A stretch of DNA of 64,000 nt, taken from assembly GCF_013822795.1 (NCBI RefSeq), contig NZ_PNLB01000008.1, forward strand, positions 62,001-126,000. The letters run 5' to 3'. Both the position numbers and the translations under genes were made by a program. Positions 42,962 through 50,626 of the stretch are shown in pieces. The notes beneath the pieces were generated by a model that had not been told where the DNA came from, searched no databases, and saw only the letters and a program-made list of their open reading frames with translations. Numbering within the stretch: position 1 is the stretch's first letter; each line of letters begins with the position of its first letter. This stretch comes from Phenylobacterium sp. (GTDB lineage Bacteria > Pseudomonadota > Alphaproteobacteria > Caulobacterales > Caulobacteraceae).

Positions 42962-43795
42962 ATGATCAGGCAAGCATGGGTGTTCGCGGTTGCGGCGATG
43001 GCGGCGAGCTGCGCGGCTCCGGGCGGCCAGGCGCCGCAGGTCCAGGCCAAGGCCGAGCCCAAGCCGATCCCTGAGATCCGCCCTGGCTACCTGGCCGGCT
43101 ACATGCAGATGGGCAGCGCGCCCAACAGCCTGGCCATCATCCCCGGCCCGCCGACGGCCGGCTCGCCCTCCCAGGCCCGCGACGACGCCTCGGCCAAGGC
43201 GGCCGTGGCGCTGAACGGCAGCCCGCGCTGGTCGGTGGCCGTCCAGGACGCCGAGCTGAAGTTCCCGGCCGCGGCCGAAACCTTCTCCTGCGCGCTGGGG
43301 GTCAAGGTCAGCCCAGAGACCACGCCGCGGCTCTACACCATGCTGCGCCGGACCTTGGTCGACACCGGCCTGTCGACCTATCCGACCAAGACCAAATACC
43401 AGCGGGCCCGGCCGTTCATGGTCAACAACACCCCGATGTGCACGCCGCAGGAGGACGCCGAGCTGCGCAAGGACGGCTCCTATCCCTCCGGCCACAGCGC
43501 CATCGGCTGGGGCTGGGCGCTGATCCTGGCCGAGGCGGCGCCCGACCGCGCCACCGAGGTGCTGCATCGCGGCCGCGCCTTCACCCAGAGCCGCGTGGTC
43601 TGCAACGTCCACTGGCTGAGCGACACCGAGGAAGGCCGCATGATGGGCGCGGCCACCGTCGCCAAGCTGCACGATAACGCCGACTTCAAGGCGGATCTTG
43701 AGGCGGCCAAGGCCGAGATCCTGGCCGCCCGCGCCGCGGGCCAGCTGCCGACCCGCGACTGCGCGGCCGAGACCGCGGCGCTGGCGAACGGCTAG
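42962..43795 (+). CDS. PAP2-family (class A) acid phosphatase, exported
   Basis: The 277-residue protein is a class A bacterial acid phosphatase. The three-part signature is seen as K-x6-RP (KTKYQRARPF), SGH (GSYPSGHSAIGWGWAL) and R-x5-H (SRVVCNVHWLSD). A signal peptide ends at AASC-AAPG, a weak lipobox, so it may be a lipoprotein or simply periplasmic. I use the ATG at 42962 behind GGGAGAAGG; an ATG 16 codons upstream is possible. It is followed by the second inverted-repeat element. Confidence 0.9.
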   Translation: MIRQAWVFAVAAMAASCAAPGGQAPQVQAKAEPKPIPEIRPGYLAGYMQMGSAPNSLAIIPGPPTAGSPSQARDDASAKAAVALNGSPRWSVAVQDAELKFPAAAETFSCALGVKVSPETTPRLYTMLRRTLVDTGLSTYPTKTKYQRARPFMVNNTPMCTPQEDAELRKDGSYPSGHSAIGWGWALILAEAAPDRATEVLHRGRAFTQSRVVCNVHWLSDTEEGRMMGAATVAKLHDNADFKADLEAAKAEILAARAAGQLPTRDCAAETAALANG

Positions 43796-43820
43796 GTTCA
43801 CGACCGCATCGCCCACAGAT

Positions 43821-43952
43821 GTCATCCCGGTTTGCGCAGCAAGACCGGGCCCCATGAACACCTGAAGGGGCAAGGCGGCGCGGCCTTGGCCAAATCCCCT
43901 GCACCGCGCGAATGGGTCCCGGACAAGCCCTGACGGGATTTTCCGGGATGAC
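43821..43952. repeat. Paired inverted-repeat (BIME/REP-like) element, copy 2
   Basis: The left arm (43821-43855) matches copy 1 at 30231 in 33 of 35 positions; the right arm (43912-43952) keeps ATGGGTCCCGG and the end CCGGGATGAC but is more divergent inside. It lies between the convergent acid phosphatase and VOC genes. The linking sequence also keeps CATGAACACC and GCGCGAATGGGT in both copies. Confidence 0.78.
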
Positions 43953-43976
43953 ACCAAGGGGCGCCGGAAGCGCGGA

Positions 43977-44453
43977 TCAGCCGGCGTGGGCGGCTTCCAG
44001 GTCGGCGACGATGATCTTGCTCATCTTCAGCATGGCCTGGACCACCCGCCCGGCCTTGGTCGGGTCGGGATCGCTCATCAGCCGCGGCAGCGCCTTGGGC
44101 ACGACCTGCCATGACAGTCCGAAGCGGTCCTTCAGCCAGGCGCACTGGCTGGGGGATCCGCCGCCGGCGATCAGCCCGTCCCAGTAGCGGTCGACCTCGG
44201 CCTGGTCCTCGCAGTCGATCACGAACGAGACCGCCTCGGTGAACTTGAAGTTCGGCCCGCCGTTCAGCGCCGTGAACCGTTGGCCGTCCAGCTCGAACTC
44301 CACGGTCATCACCTTGCCGTCCATGCCGCCAGGCGAGCCGGGCGGATAGCGCGTCACCGAGTGGATTTTCGAGTTCGGGAACAGCGAGACATAGAGCTCG
44401 GCCGCTTCGTGGGCCTGGCCGTCGAACCACAGGAACGGGTGGATCTTGCGCAT
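43977..44453 (-). CDS. VOC-superfamily PhnB-like protein
   Basis: The 158-residue protein is a PhnB/3-demethylubiquinone-methyltransferase-like VOC protein: KIHPFLWFDGQAHEAAELYVSLFPNS is its opening, cited for HPFLWFDGQA, with GGPNFKFTEAVSF and the CAWLKDRFGLSWQV segment. Function in this subfamily is unproven. I start at the ATG at 44453; a longer frame would run into the promoter. A TGTCGG-N17-CGTCCTT element lies 45 bases upstream, tying it to the ECF42 regulon. Confidence 0.87.
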   Translation of the reverse strand: MRKIHPFLWFDGQAHEAAELYVSLFPNSKIHSVTRYPPGSPGGMDGKVMTVEFELDGQRFTALNGGPNFKFTEAVSFVIDCEDQAEVDRYWDGLIAGGGSPSQCAWLKDRFGLSWQVVPKALPRLMSDPDPTKAGRVVQAMLKMSKIIVADLEAAHAG

Positions 44454-44497
44454 GTCGTCCTCTCCAAAGGCGCCCGCTGGCCGGGGCGTCTCCAAAG

Positions 44498-44524
44498 GAC
44501 GCACGAATACCGTCCACGCCGACA
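44498..44524 (-). promoter_or_regulatory. Candidate ECF42 promoter 4 (VOC gene at 44453)
   Basis: On the minus strand, TGTCGG (44524-44519), exactly 17 bases, then CGTC (44501-44498), continuing CTTTGG. It has the same boxes and spacing as sites 1 and 2, 40 kb away. Confidence 0.58.
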
Positions 44525-44565
44525 TCCCGCCTCAACGCCAGGCGCGAACTCGGGTGAAGACCTGA

Positions 44566-45807
44566 TTGCCGACGCCTCCGGCCCGCGCCCAAGCTTCAAG
44601 CGAGCCAGCATGGGAACGCGACTTGGCCGAGCAGCCATCGATCTTGCCGGTAAGCGGCGTCGACTCGATCTTCGAGGGCGGTCCTCCCCGGCGGCTGACC
44701 GCGCTGCTGCGACTGCCTTCGCCCGTCGCGCCCAACGCCGGCATGCGGGCGATGCTCACCATCGGGCTGGGCTGGATTCCGCTGGCGGTGCTGGTCGCCA
44801 TCGACATCGTGCTCGGCCGCGCCGGCATCCTCTACAGCTTCGTCGAGGACATCGGCGTCCACGCCCGCTACGCCGTGGCCGCGCCGCTCCTGGTGCTGGG
44901 CCATGTCGTCTGCGCCCGGCGGCTCGGCCTGATCGCGCGCCACTTCCAAGGTTCGGGGCTGCTTAGCGAGGAGGACGAGGCCCGCGCGGCCCAGGCGCTC
45001 GACGCCGCCCGGCGCCGGGTGCACTCCCTATGGGCCGAGGCCGTCGTCCTGATCACAGTCTACGCCCAGGTCGCCACGCTATTCCTCACGGAGCCGGCCA
45101 TTCTGGGCCAGGCGCGGTGGCAGGTCGTGGCCGACGGAGCGGGCCTGTCGCCCGCCGGATGGTGGCACGCCTTGGTCAGCATCCCGCTGCTGCTCGCGTT
45201 GCTGCTCGGCTGGCTCTGGCGCATCGCCAACTGGGCCTGGTTTCTGCGCACCGTCGCGCGCCTGGACTTGCGGCTCATCGCAGCTCACCCCGACCGATCG
45301 GGGGGGCTCGGCTTCCTCGCCCAGTCGGTCCGGGCCTTCAGCATCGTCGGCGCGGGGCTGGGGGCCATGGTCGCTGGCCGCCTCGCCTATGTGCACCGGC
45401 ACGACCTTGCCGTGCCGTTCACCGATGCGATGTTGATGGGCGGCGTGACGGTCCTGATCGCGGCGCTCGCCGTCGGCCCGCTGCTGTTCTTCACGCGCCC
45501 GCTGATGAAGGCCTGGCGACAGGGCGCCTTGCAGTATGGGGCGTTGGCGACGGACATGGGAATCCAGTTCGAGCGCAGCTGGTTTCGCGGGCCGCGCGAC
45601 CGCTCGATGCTGTCGGAGCCGGACTTCTCCGCCACCACCGACCTCTATCAGGTCGTTTCGAACGCCTATGAGATGCAGTTCGTCCCCGTCGATGTGCGCA
45701 GCCTGCTGATGCTGGCCGGCGCGACCCTCTTGCCCTTCGTGCCGGCGATGTTCCTCTCGATGCCGGCCGACGTCGTCATCGACGAGTTGAAGGCCCTGCT
45801 GTTCTGA
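44566..45807 (+). CDS. Polytopic membrane protein, unknown family
   Basis: A 413-residue protein with a soluble N-terminus of about 58 residues and roughly six to seven membrane helices (about 60-83, 100-115, 152-172, 193-215, 252-272, 283-303 and 378-395). A cytoplasmic or periplasmic loop (about 300-375) holds RSWFRGPRDRSM. The frame is closed by a TGA just before the TTG at 44566, so a TTG start, here or at codon 20, is needed unless translation begins at the ATG at codon 60. I do not recognise the family. Confidence 0.65.
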   Translation: MPTPPARAQASSEPAWERDLAEQPSILPVSGVDSIFEGGPPRRLTALLRLPSPVAPNAGMRAMLTIGLGWIPLAVLVAIDIVLGRAGILYSFVEDIGVHARYAVAAPLLVLGHVVCARRLGLIARHFQGSGLLSEEDEARAAQALDAARRRVHSLWAEAVVLITVYAQVATLFLTEPAILGQARWQVVADGAGLSPAGWWHALVSIPLLLALLLGWLWRIANWAWFLRTVARLDLRLIAAHPDRSGGLGFLAQSVRAFSIVGAGLGAMVAGRLAYVHRHDLAVPFTDAMLMGGVTVLIAALAVGPLLFFTRPLMKAWRQGALQYGALATDMGIQFERSWFRGPRDRSMLSEPDFSATTDLYQVVSNAYEMQFVPVDVRSLLMLAGATLLPFVPAMFLSMPADVVIDELKALLF

Positions 45808-45834
45808 GCCCGCGAAGCAGGTCCGGCCTCTGCC

Positions 45835-46650
45835 TCACCGTTCCAGCCAGCGCCGCCATTTCCGCTTGGGCTTCTCCGCAGGCGGCGGCGCGCGGGTCGC
45901 GACGGGCGGCGCGGGCGCCTCGGCCTTGGGCGGCGCGGGCGGCGGCAAGCTGAAGATCGCGCGATCGGCGGGCAGGAAGTCGACCCGTTTCAACACCCGC
46001 TCGCGCGGCGCCGTCAGGTCTCCGCCCGAAGCGACGACGCGGAACGGGATCATCACCGACCCCACCCTACGGTAGTCGGAAACCTCGATCGTCTCGGGCG
46101 CGCCCTGCCCGTCGTGCTCGATCATCCGAGCCAGCATGCCGGTGCGCGCATCGAACCACATGTCGCGCGGCGCGCCGCCCGCCGGCTGCACGCGCAGCAC
46201 CTCGTAGCTGCGGCCCTGATGCTGGCGCACGCCCTCGTGAGAGCTGCGCAGGTCAAAGCGGCTCGGGAAAAAGTAGCCGTAGGCGCTGAAGAAGGCTTCG
46301 CCCCGAACCTTGGCCAGATAGGGCCCGCGGTCCGATCCGGTCGCCGCGCCGCTGGACAGGATCCGCCACTCGGCCGCGCCGTTGTAGCCCTGGATCAGCT
46401 TGGTCCCGCCGTCGATCTGGGTTTCCTGCCGCAGGCCAAAGCGCAACGGATCCGCCCAGCGCTCGACGGGCTGGCCGCCCTCTTCGCCGACCTCGTGCAA
46501 CCCGCGCAGCATGTTCCAGGCGGCCGCCCCGCCCGAGGCCGCCCGCGCCTTGTCGAGCACGCGCTGGGCCGCGGGAGAGTTCTGGGCCTGCGCGGTCGCT
46601 CCGGCGGCCAGCACCGCGACGGCGACCACCGCGGCGAACAGCTTACGCAT
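45835..46650 (-). CDS. Periplasmic LolA-like/outer-membrane-lipoprotein-sorting-type protein
   Basis: The 271-residue product has a clear signal peptide (cleavage near ATAQAQ, residue 23) and a beta-rich body whose middle (DMWFDARTGMLARMIEHDGQG, cited for WFDARTG) resembles the incomplete beta-barrel of LolA/LolB-like proteins. The C-terminal 45 residues are proline/alanine-rich and end in a basic KRKWRRWLER tail. The start at 46650 fits the signal peptide; 46665 is the alternative. Function is not established. It is divergent from the acyl-CoA dehydrogenase gene. Confidence 0.65.
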   Translation of the reverse strand: MRKLFAAVVAVAVLAAGATAQAQNSPAAQRVLDKARAASGGAAAWNMLRGLHEVGEEGGQPVERWADPLRFGLRQETQIDGGTKLIQGYNGAAEWRILSSGAATGSDRGPYLAKVRGEAFFSAYGYFFPSRFDLRSSHEGVRQHQGRSYEVLRVQPAGGAPRDMWFDARTGMLARMIEHDGQGAPETIEVSDYRRVGSVMIPFRVVASGGDLTAPRERVLKRVDFLPADRAIFSLPPPAPPKAEAPAPPVATRAPPPAEKPKRKWRRWLER

Positions 46651-46841
46651 CGGCGAAATCCACATGAGCCGGGGAAGGAAGCGGCGAAGGTTGTCGAGAA
46701 TGCGGCGAGTCGCACGCTCGTTCGGTTCTGTTAGCCCGCCGCGCCCTGACCGCAAAACGCGGGCCCGCAGTCTGGCGCTTGCTCCTGGTGAAAATTAGTT
46801 GCTATTTGCAAGTTAAAGAATGGCGCCGAGGGAGACGGTTC

Positions 46842-48032
46842 ATGGACGACGCTGGTTTGGGGACGATCGAGGCCTTCCGCACCCAGGCGCGCGCCTGGAT
46901 CGCGGCCAATTTCCCCGCGGACCTCGCCGGTCAGCCGGCGCCAGACATCGGCGAGACGCTCTCTCCCGTCCAGGACGCCTGGCGCCAGGCGATGGGCGCC
47001 TGCGGCTGGGGCGTGCCGACCTGGCCGGCGGAGTACGGCGGCGGCGGGCTCAGCCCCTCCGAAGCCCGCGTCCTGCGCCAGGAACTGACGGCCGCTCGCG
47101 CCTACAACCCGATCGGCGGCATGGGGGTCATGCTGCTGGGCCCGACGCTGCTGGAGTACGGGACGGACGCCCAGAAGCGCGAGCACATCCCGCCCATCGC
47201 CCGCGGCGAGCTCAACTGGTGCCAGGGCTTCTCTGAGCCGGGCGCGGGGTCGGACCTCGCCTCGCTGCAGACCCGCGCCCAGGACATGGGCGACCACTAC
47301 CGGATCGACGGCCAGAAGGTGTGGACCAGCGACGCCCAGCACGCCGACTGGTGCTTCTGCCTGGTGCGGACCGACCTGGCCAAGAAGCACGAGGGCATCT
47401 CCTTCGTACTGTTCCCTATGGATCAGCCCGGCGTCGAGGTTCGGCCGATCGCGCTGATCGCCGGCAGCTCGCCGTTCTGCGAGACTTTCCTGACCGGCGC
47501 GCGGGCCGAAAAGAAGGACCTGCTGGGTCCGCTCGGCGGCGGCTGGACCATAGCCAAGCGGCTGTTGCAGCACGAACGCTCGGCGATCTCGGAGGCCGGC
47601 GAGGCGTTCGGCGCCGGTCGCCCGCTGCCGCAGCTCGCCGCGGAATACGTCGGTCTGGACGAAGCGGGCTGCATCGCCGATTCCGACCTGCGCATGCGCG
47701 TCGTCCAGTACGAGATGGACAACCGCGTCCTGCAGCAGACCGCCGACCGGGTGATGGCCGAGGCCAAGAGCGGCGGGCCGAGCGCCGCCACCTCGATCCT
47801 CAAGAACGCCGGCACCCGCGTGCTGCAGGACCGCGCCGAGCTGACCATCGAGATCATGGGCGCCCAGGGCCTGGGCTGGGAGGGCGAAGCGTTCACGGCC
47901 GAGGAGCTCGAGGTCGTCCGCATCTGGCTGCACGGCAAGGCCACCACCATCTTCGGCGGCAGTCACGAAGTGCAGAACAACATCATCGCCAAGCGGATCC
48001 TGGGCCTGCCCGACCCGATCGCGAAGACCTGA
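46842..48032 (+). CDS. Acyl-CoA dehydrogenase family protein
   Basis: The 396-residue flavoprotein has the acyl-CoA dehydrogenase domains in order: an N-terminal helical domain with GWGVPTWPAEYGG, the beta domain with GFSEPGAGSDLASL and WTSDAQHADW, and the C-terminal helical domain ending IFGGSHEVQNNIIAKRILG. This large-substrate form resembles ACADs of steroid and bulky acid breakdown (FadE-type). GAGGGAGA precedes the ATG at 46842. The TonB receptor gene is 190 bases downstream, and a link to substrate uptake there is plausible. Confidence 0.9.
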   Translation: MDDAGLGTIEAFRTQARAWIAANFPADLAGQPAPDIGETLSPVQDAWRQAMGACGWGVPTWPAEYGGGGLSPSEARVLRQELTAARAYNPIGGMGVMLLGPTLLEYGTDAQKREHIPPIARGELNWCQGFSEPGAGSDLASLQTRAQDMGDHYRIDGQKVWTSDAQHADWCFCLVRTDLAKKHEGISFVLFPMDQPGVEVRPIALIAGSSPFCETFLTGARAEKKDLLGPLGGGWTIAKRLLQHERSAISEAGEAFGAGRPLPQLAAEYVGLDEAGCIADSDLRMRVVQYEMDNRVLQQTADRVMAEAKSGGPSAATSILKNAGTRVLQDRAELTIEIMGAQGLGWEGEAFTAEELEVVRIWLHGKATTIFGGSHEVQNNIIAKRILGLPDPIAKT

Positions 48033-48106
48033 CGCCGGCGGTCGGCGTCCGAAAGCCTTCCCTTCCCGTTGGACGGCCGGCTGTTGCAGCGGCCGCACAC
48101 TCGCCT

Positions 48107-48140
48107 AATTACGATACTTTCGCGTTGACATAATATCGGG
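48107..48140 (+). promoter_or_regulatory. 34-bp shared control element, copy A (TonB receptor)
   Basis: AATTACGATACT, six variable bases, then TTGACATAATATCGGG. It is about 80 bases before the receptor start codon. 30 of 34 bases match copy B before the sulfatase at 52333, in the same orientation to the gene. It contains a CGATA/TATCG dyad and a TAATAT -10-like box. Confidence 0.72.
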
Positions 48141-48222
48141 CACGGGGGAAAGGCTCGGCCGAATAACGCTGTGCGAGCAGCAGGCGCCTCGGCGCGCCGG
48201 GTACAAATCCAGGGGGATATTC

Positions 48223-50538
48223 ATGTTCCACACCACCACCACGCGGTCGTCCGCGGCAATGAAGCGCGCGCTGCTGGCCGGCGCCGCAGCCGCCGCCGCG
48301 CTTGGCTCGGCCTCCGGCGCGCTGGCTCAGGACGCCGACTTCACGCTCGGCGAACTGGTGGTCACCGCCCAGAAGCGCACCGAGCGCCTGCAGGACGTGC
48401 CGGTCTCGGTCAACGTCGTCTCCGCCCAGACCCTGGCCGACAGCCATGTCTCGGGCCTGCAGCAACTGCAGCAGCTGTCGCCCTCGCTGACCTTCACGCC
48501 CTCGGCCAACACCCGCGGCCAGGGGCTGTCGGTGCGCGGCCTCGGCACCCTCAACTTCTCGGACGGCGTCGAGCCGACCGTGTCGGTGGTGCTGGACGGC
48601 GTCGTCATCGGCCGCAGCGCTGGCTCGTTCTTCGACTTCAACGACGTCGAGCGGATCGAAGTGCTGCGCGGCCCGCAGGGCATGCTGTTCGGCAAGAACG
48701 CGGCCGCCGGGGTGATCAACATCGTCACCGCCCGACCGAACCTCAATGAGTTCGAAGCCGACGCCTCGCTCAGCTACGCCACCTTCGACGAGGTGCGGGC
48801 CAAGGGCTCGGTCTCGATCCCGATCAAGAGCGGCGAGCTGGCCGCCCGGATTTCCGGTTTCTACAATGAATCCGAAGGCATCATCACCAACAAGTTCGAC
48901 GGCAAGAAGTACAACGGCCTGAACTCCTACGGCCTGCGCGGCAAGCTGGTCTGGAGCCCGGACGACAGCTTCGACCTCTACGCGACGGTCGACTACACCA
49001 GCGCCGACCAGGACTGCTGCGTCAGCACCGTGCGCTCGATCCTGCCGACCACCCGCTACTTCGGCGCCACCGGCCCGACCCGCGCCTCGCTGTTCAACGG
49101 CGTCGAGGTCGGCCCCTACAGCCGCGAGGCCAATTTCGACGGCAAGGCGTTCAACGACCAGAGCACCTGGGGCGCCTCGGTCGAGATGAACAAGGAGTTC
49201 GACGCCTTCACCCTGACCTCGATCACCGCCTATCGGGCGTTCGAGGTCGAGGACAACAACGACGCCGACGGCGGCCCGCTGGCGATGCTGAACATCAACA
49301 GCGCCCATCAGAAGCAGGACCAGTTCACCCAGGAACTGCGCATCACCTCGCCGGCCGGGCAGCGGCTGGAGTACGTGGCGGGCCTGTTCTACTTCGACCA
49401 GGACGTCTCCACGACGACCGAGATCCTCGGCAACTTCGGCCAGGTGCTGCCGGCCGGCCAGTACTTCGAGAATTTCATCGATCGGGCGATCAGCACCCGC
49501 AACTTCGCGGCCTTCGGCCAGGCGACCTTCAACGTCACCGAAGACCTGCGGCTGATCGGCGGCCTGCGCTACACCAACGAAGAGCTTAAGGCGCGCTTCC
49601 TGCGCACCATTCCGGCCGGCGCGCGCGGCGCGGTCCCCAGCCTCGGCGGCCCGGCGCTCGACGCGCCGCACCTGAACGCCAAGGACGACGACGTCTCCGG
49701 CAAGCTTGGCGTGCAGTACGACTTCAGCGACGACGTCATGGCCTATGCGACCTACTCGCGCGGCTACAAGGGCCAGGCGATCAACCTGCTGAACAACCTC
49801 AGCGCCGCGACGGTCAACTCGGGCAAGTACGTGCTGGCCCCCGAAACGGTGAACAACTACGAGCTCGGCCTGCGGACCACGCCGTTCGACCGTCGGGTGG
49901 TCTTCAACATCACGCTGTTCCAGACCGAGATCGAGAACTTCCAGGCCCAGACCTTCGACGCCAACACGACGACGTTCGCCCTGGCGAACGCCGGTGAGCT
50001 GCGCTCGCGCGGCGTCGAGCTGGAGACCCAGTACCGTCCGAACCAGGCGTTCCAGTTCTCCGGCAACCTCGCCTACACCGACACCCGCATCGAGGACTTC
50101 GCCCCGGCCTGCTATCCCGGCCAGACGGCGGCCCTGGGCTGCGTCGGCGGACGCCAGGAAGTCACCGGCAGCGCCCTGACCAACGCCCCGATGTGGTCCT
50201 ACACCCTGGGCGCCAACTACAACCGGCCGCTGGAGTCCATCCCGTTCGACCTGACGGCGGACCTCTCCTACAGCTACCGCTCGTCGGTGTTCTTCACCTT
50301 CCGCGACCCGAACACCATCCAGCCGGGCTACGGCCTGCTGAACCTGAATGTCGGCCTGCAGAGCCAGGACGGCCGTTATGGCGTCACCGTCTTCGCGCGC
50401 AACCTGCTGGACGAGCAGTTCTACTCCAGCATCGGCACCGGCTTCCTGGACACCAACGCCACCGGCGCCGGCTACACCCAGAGCCTGACCCAGGACGCGT
50501 TCCGCCGCGTGGGCATCGAAGCCCGCGTGCACTTCTAA
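48223..50538 (+). CDS. TonB-dependent outer-membrane receptor
   Basis: The 771-residue receptor has a signal peptide (cleavage after ALA, near residue 35), a TonB-box region (GELVVTAQKR), a plug domain (about 55-165, with DGVVIGRSAGSFFDFNDVERIEVLRGPQG, cited for IEVLRGPQGMLFGKNA), and a 22-strand barrel ending in GIEARVHF. This is the FecA/CirA-like type abundant in Caulobacterales for scavenging large or aromatic substrates. AGGGGGATA precedes the ATG. The shared 34-bp element points to co-regulation with the sulfatase downstream. Confidence 0.94.
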   Translation: MFHTTTTRSSAAMKRALLAGAAAAAALGSASGALAQDADFTLGELVVTAQKRTERLQDVPVSVNVVSAQTLADSHVSGLQQLQQLSPSLTFTPSANTRGQGLSVRGLGTLNFSDGVEPTVSVVLDGVVIGRSAGSFFDFNDVERIEVLRGPQGMLFGKNAAAGVINIVTARPNLNEFEADASLSYATFDEVRAKGSVSIPIKSGELAARISGFYNESEGIITNKFDGKKYNGLNSYGLRGKLVWSPDDSFDLYATVDYTSADQDCCVSTVRSILPTTRYFGATGPTRASLFNGVEVGPYSREANFDGKAFNDQSTWGASVEMNKEFDAFTLTSITAYRAFEVEDNNDADGGPLAMLNINSAHQKQDQFTQELRITSPAGQRLEYVAGLFYFDQDVSTTTEILGNFGQVLPAGQYFENFIDRAISTRNFAAFGQATFNVTEDLRLIGGLRYTNEELKARFLRTIPAGARGAVPSLGGPALDAPHLNAKDDDVSGKLGVQYDFSDDVMAYATYSRGYKGQAINLLNNLSAATVNSGKYVLAPETVNNYELGLRTTPFDRRVVFNITLFQTEIENFQAQTFDANTTTFALANAGELRSRGVELETQYRPNQAFQFSGNLAYTDTRIEDFAPACYPGQTAALGCVGGRQEVTGSALTNAPMWSYTLGANYNRPLESIPFDLTADLSYSYRSSVFFTFRDPNTIQPGYGLLNLNVGLQSQDGRYGVTVFARNLLDEQFYSSIGTGFLDTNATGAGYTQSLTQDAFRRVGIEARVHF

Positions 50539-50590
50539 GGCCGGTCGCGGCCCGCTTCGGCGGGTCGCTCCCATTCACGAGGCCAAGGAG

Positions 50591-50620
50591 AAAGGGCGCC
50601 GCAATCGCGGCGCCCTTTTT
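50591..50620. terminator. Bidirectional intrinsic terminator
   Basis: GGGCGCCGC-AATC-GCGGCGCCC, a perfect nine-base stem with a 4-base loop, followed by TTTTT on the plus strand and preceded by AAA (TTT on the minus). It ends both the receptor and the convergent sulfatase transcripts. Confidence 0.92.
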
Positions 50621-50626
50621 CGTACC

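Noticed and set aside
48124..48130. TTGACA in the 34-bp element as a classical -35 box
   Set aside because: No acceptable -10 lies 16-18 bases downstream in either copy. The conserved TAATAT with an upstream TTACGA, or an operator role, explains it better.
48109..50574. Very long open frame antisense to the first TonB receptor
   Set aside because: GC-rich codon bias leaves antisense frames open. Its composition is low-complexity Gly/Ala/Arg/Val with no domain, while the plus strand has a complete receptor.
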